Origin: Candolleomyces eurysporus
Lineage: Eukaryota > Basidiomycota > Agaricomycetes > Agaricales > Psathyrellaceae
Reading direction: 5' to 3'
Length of the DNA stretch: 64,000 bases
Assembly (NCBI GenBank): GCA_027579435.1
Contig: JANBPK010001197.1
Span: 62,001 to 126,000, forward strand
The notes under the pieces were generated by a model. The model was not told the origin of the DNA and searched no databases. It saw only the letters and a program-made list of their open reading frames with translations. A program made the position numbers and the translations under genes. Positions 60,994-64,000 of the stretch are shown here, in pieces. How positions within the stretch are numbered: position 1 is the first letter of the stretch; each line of letters opens with the position of its first letter.

Positions 60994-61696
60994 TTATGTT
61001 ACATGACGGTAGTGCTTGTAGTTCTCCTCTGCGGCCTTATATACCTCCGTCCAGTCCTTGCAGGTCCTGTGAGCAATGTCCGAGACAACGATACCCCTCC
61101 TCAGATGCCTAGCGTGCTCCAGCTGCAAGTCCGACCGGCACAAGACCATCTGTCGCAAATAATTCATGCAATGATGAACCAAGGCATCCGGCTTGACGGC
61201 CCTTCCGCTCTGCTCAAAGTCGACAAAGCCCTGCCTGACGACGTCCAGGCATCGAAGCTCGTGAAATAGAGAGATGCTGTAGGGCTCGAGATCTTCTCCG
61301 AGATGCAGCATGCCTCCTCCGAGTGGCAGCGAGTTTTTCCACTCGATTGCTCCGCGCGATGTGTTGTACGCAAAATGGACTGAGTTTTCCATCGTTATTC
61401 TCGCCCTTTTGAGAGGAGGTATGTCCCATTCTCGCGGAAGGTCCGAACCTCGGTATGCTAATCGAATCTTTAGCAACCCCTCGCCTGCAGTCAGAGACAC
61501 TGGCTACTCACTATACGTCTTAACGGGTGGATCATTTCTTGTCTTTATCGTGACAACGGCTAGCAGCGTACTACTGGAGAAGAATAGGAGCAGAACAAGC
61601 CCATCGATCGAGAATAGGTCTGTCGCGAGTGCTATTCTCACTTGGCATGAGTCCGTCGAGCGTTGAGCAGTCAGTCCTCTTACCTTTCAGCTTCAT
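60994..61696 (-). CDS. UstYa-family (DUF3328) protein with altered HXXHC motif
   Basis: Three exons (61684-61696, 61512-61619, 60994-61457) give 194 residues. A 13-base first exon supplies MKLK; exon 2 adds DLFSIDGLVLLLFFSSSTLL, the TM segment; exon 3 carries YRGSDLPREWDIPP, VHFAYNTSRGAIEW, GGGMLHLG, then FHELRCLDVVRQGF and LVHHCMNYLRQMVLCRSDL, and HRTCKDWTEVYKA. The first HXXHC is HELRC, so its second His is Arg, and the second motif reads LVHHC, keeping HC but with the first His displaced. The YLG, CMNYLRQ and CxDW blocks are otherwise typical. Known UstYa pairs often contain one more divergent member, so this could be the partner of the canonical copy at 58755. Confidence 0.8.
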
Positions 61697-62613
61697 GCTA
61701 ACGTGAGTCTGCTTGATAGGAGCCACAGTCTTTGCCACTCTGATAACACGTATCCGTGGACATTCAGTCCATCTGTGTGAGAACTCGACGAAGGCACTGC
61801 TCGACCTCGGTATCTAAAATCTCCGCTATTGTCACCTTGTCTCAATTTGGCCATCCCAGCGGCTTCTCGAAGCAGTTCTGTATTGTAACAAGCGCAAACC
61901 AGAACCCACGACGCAGCTTCTCCTTCTTCAAGTCGGCGATTGACCGATCGAAGAGCTCTTCGCTATCGCAGGGAGCCGTGAGCACATGGACTGTAAGTGG
62001 GTTTTACCGCGATGATTATCATTCTCTTGCGGGCACCTCGTCGAAACCAACTATCAGTATGTCGCTCTTACAAAACTCGATTTCCATACGCGAAAGGAAG
62101 TTATACTAACTTTGGATGTGACAGGACGGATAGTTGGTAGCATGGTGGTGGTATCAATACCGTCTTTTACTGACACCCATCTCCGTCATGATCTCAGTTT
62201 AGCCGCTGGTCTCCCAATTGAGGAGCCATGAAGATTTCGGCGATGAGTCAAGCTGCTGTTTCAACGACCGGCCAAACAATTCATATATCTTTGTCTGGAT
62301 TATCGCGCGCCAAGTCGTCAAGCCAAGCCACGAGAAAATAGATTGTCAAGGATCTCGCTTGACTTTGGACGGGGCTTCTTGTGATCCTGATGAAGATTTT
62401 CCCTCTCCAAATACAACAGGCACATCCCTCTCAAATCCGCTGTATTCTTCTCCAGGCACACGCTCGGGTATGACTATCACCACTTCCACTGCGCGCCGTA
62501 TAAGTAGACGTCCATGAGGCTAGCGGCTTCTTCTCCCAGAGCCGAGCTTTTACCCCAGCTTCGCCCCTGACCATCATCTCTCCTCTGGGTTCCCTGTCTT
62601 TGATCATCTACAG
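61697..62613. other. intergenic with a gene remnant
   Basis: Holds the remnant listed at 61764-62087 and the promoter of the gene at 62614. Confidence 0.45.
61764..62087 (-). pseudogene. remnant of an unidentified protein gene
   Basis: On the minus strand, 61990 down to 61764 reads like real protein (VHVLTAPCDSEELFDRSIAD, LKKEKLRRGFWFALVTIQN, then TIAEILDTEVEQCLRRVLTQ) but has one stop codon at 61842-61844. A preceding exon-like stretch, 62087 to 62037 (MEIEFCKSDILIVGFDE), ends at a GT donor, yet its phase does not fit the acceptor at 61991. One stop and one phase clash suggest decay. Family not recognised. Confidence 0.35.
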
Positions 62614-64000
62614 ATGGCTCCCCCACCACTCCAACCTGAATGGGCCACTGATGAGCCCCCAGAGCTGCTCTTCCTCGAACGGGTCATCCATGCTGCCGTA
62701 AACATGGGTGCTGTCGCATTCGGTGAGTGATCCCGACGTCACTTTCTCCTTGAGACCACAGGGACCGATAAGCTAATCCTTTGCGTTTCTGTTTTGTCGA
62801 TGGGCGGTTACCTCTACAGGTATCCATGTAGCCATTTTCGCCATCTGCACGTACCAATTCACGAAGGCGAAGAAATTCCCATATTTGCAGCAACTGTATA
62901 TCACCACGATCTTTCTCCTGGCTCTCGTCACGATTACATGTAATATTCGTCACAATCAGTTGAGCTGGATCGACAATCGAAACTACCCTGGAGGTGTGTT
63001 TCAGTGCTTGCTAGATGACCCTCGTGCACTGTCTAATGAAATACTGTCTACGTCTAGGCCCGCTCGGGTTCATCCTCGAGCAGCAACCAAACGTCGTGAA
63101 TACCGTTGGAAACTCTGCTGGCCTCATACTCGCTTTTATGGTCGACTCTCTTTTGGTACGTCACCCTATTGATTTCGACAATGCATGTTCTTATGGTTTA
63201 CGGCCAGATCTACCGATGCTATGTCGTCTGGAATAGCAACTACTATGTTATTATTCTCCCTATTCTGACCCTAATCGCTTCCACAGGTAAGCCTTCGGCT
63301 CGGACCACGATGTGATCACATCTCGTCAGAAGTCTCGCATCACTGACTCTCATTTCTCATACCCATAGTCATGGCATGTTTCCAGACCATCGCCGCTTCC
63401 GAGCCAATGGGGAGTCTCTGGGCCGAGCGTGCCGTGCTGTACGGCTTGCCATACTTCTGCCTCTCCATGTCGGTGAACATGCTCGTCACAGCGATCATCA
63501 TCACTCGTCTGTTGCTAGCCCGAAGGAGCATTCAGTCTGTTATGGGCAAGGATCATGGTAAAGAGTATACGGGTGTGGCGGCTATGCTGATTGAGTCGGC
63601 TTTACCACCGGCTCTTGTCAGTGCGGTGCTCATTGCGCTGTACGCTCAAGCAAATACGGCACAGATACTCTTTTTCCCACTCCTTCCTCAGGTCCAGGTA
63701 TGTGTGATAATTATCCTAGTCTGTGTGCTTGTTTTAACGCATGGTTTCCTTCCTTTTCTCTTATTGAATGGGATGTGATCGTAATAGGCTATGGCACCGC
63801 AGCTTATCTTCATTCGGGTGATGCGAGGAAGGGGTTGGTCTAAGGATACGATGTCGCGTCGTGGCCAGACCGTGACGGAAGTCGAGTTCAACTCTAATCC
63901 AGTCTTGTCGTCGAATAAAGGTTCGACGACGATTGGTTCCGTGGCTTGGCGAAGCGAACATTCACATTTGGAGAAGGATGATTCGACGATTCACTTGTCT
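62614..64000 (+). CDS. multi-TM protein of Agaricomycete 7TM type (3' partial)
   Basis: Runs off the right edge. Exons 62614-62722, 62820-62993, 63058-63155, 63208-63286, 63369-63697 and 63788 onward, all in phase. Start MAPPPLQPEWATDEPPELLF, then TM helices with HVAIFAICTYQF, YITTIFLLALVTITCNI, the loop SWIDNRNYPGGP, NSAGLILAFMVDSLLIYRCY, VVWNSNYYVIILPILTLIAS, YGLPYFCLSMSVNMLVTAII, and the conserved block GKDHGKEYTGVAAMLIESAL; it ends in a Ser/Thr-rich cytosolic tail (WSKDTMSRRG on). The DNRNYPGGP loop and HGKEYTGVAAMLIESA block are hallmarks of a large mushroom-specific family of likely seven-TM proteins without known ligand. It is unrelated in sequence to the three receptor-like copies at 5-11 kb. 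Confidence 0.85.

Overview
The window looks like nuclear DNA of an Agaricomycete (mushroom-forming basidiomycete). Genes are cut by many short GT-AG introns of about 42-70 bases, and many encoded families are typical of that group: UstYa-like oxidases, two microsomal P450s, tandem 7TM proteins, a DUF7330-like protein, a GT61 glycosyltransferase pair and an RTA1-like exporter. Exon structures below were read by hand from splice sites and frame; no search was run. Nine single Ns are scattered through the window, and in three genes deleting the N restores a sensible frame, so they look like spurious consensus bases.

Layout. 0-5 kb: a Cys-module, low-complexity protein cut by the left edge, then a four-TM protein. 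5-11 kb: three tandem minus-strand seven-TM receptor-like paralogues. 12-14 kb: two small unknown genes. 15-18.4 kb: a Mug190-like SMP/C2 membrane-contact protein preceded by two CRE-type palindromes. 19.7-24.1 kb: a Dal5-type MFS permease and a P450. 25-28 kb: two paralogous tiny secreted-peptide genes. 28-31.4 kb: gene-poor. 31.5-38 kb: a 96-residue CxxC protein, then a 3.1 kb tandem duplication carrying two GT61-like glycosyltransferases, one with indels. 39-43.8 kb: a DUF7330-like protein, an intron-bearing tRNA-Met(CAT), and a UBL3/MUB homologue with a CaaX tail. 46-50.7 kb: an RTA1-like protein and a divergent S-adenosylhomocysteinase. 51-53 kb: a second P450. 55-61.7 kb: the most interesting segment. 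62.6 kb to the end: another multi-TM protein cut by the right edge.

The 55.9-61.7 kb segment holds four consecutive minus-strand genes for secreted precursors of about 54-60 residues. Each has a signal peptide, a phase-1 intron just after it (certain in three, likely in the fourth), exactly two cysteines in the mature part, and the C-terminus Cys-Ile. Next to them lie two UstYa-family genes and a type II membrane protein of unknown function. UstYa proteins modify ribosomally made peptides in ascomycete dikaritin pathways, so a peptide natural-product (RiPP) locus is a reasonable but unproven reading. The two peptide genes at 25-28 kb share the build (54-56 residues, phase-1 intron, C-x5-C-[Ile/Phe] end) and lie beside a P450 and a permease.
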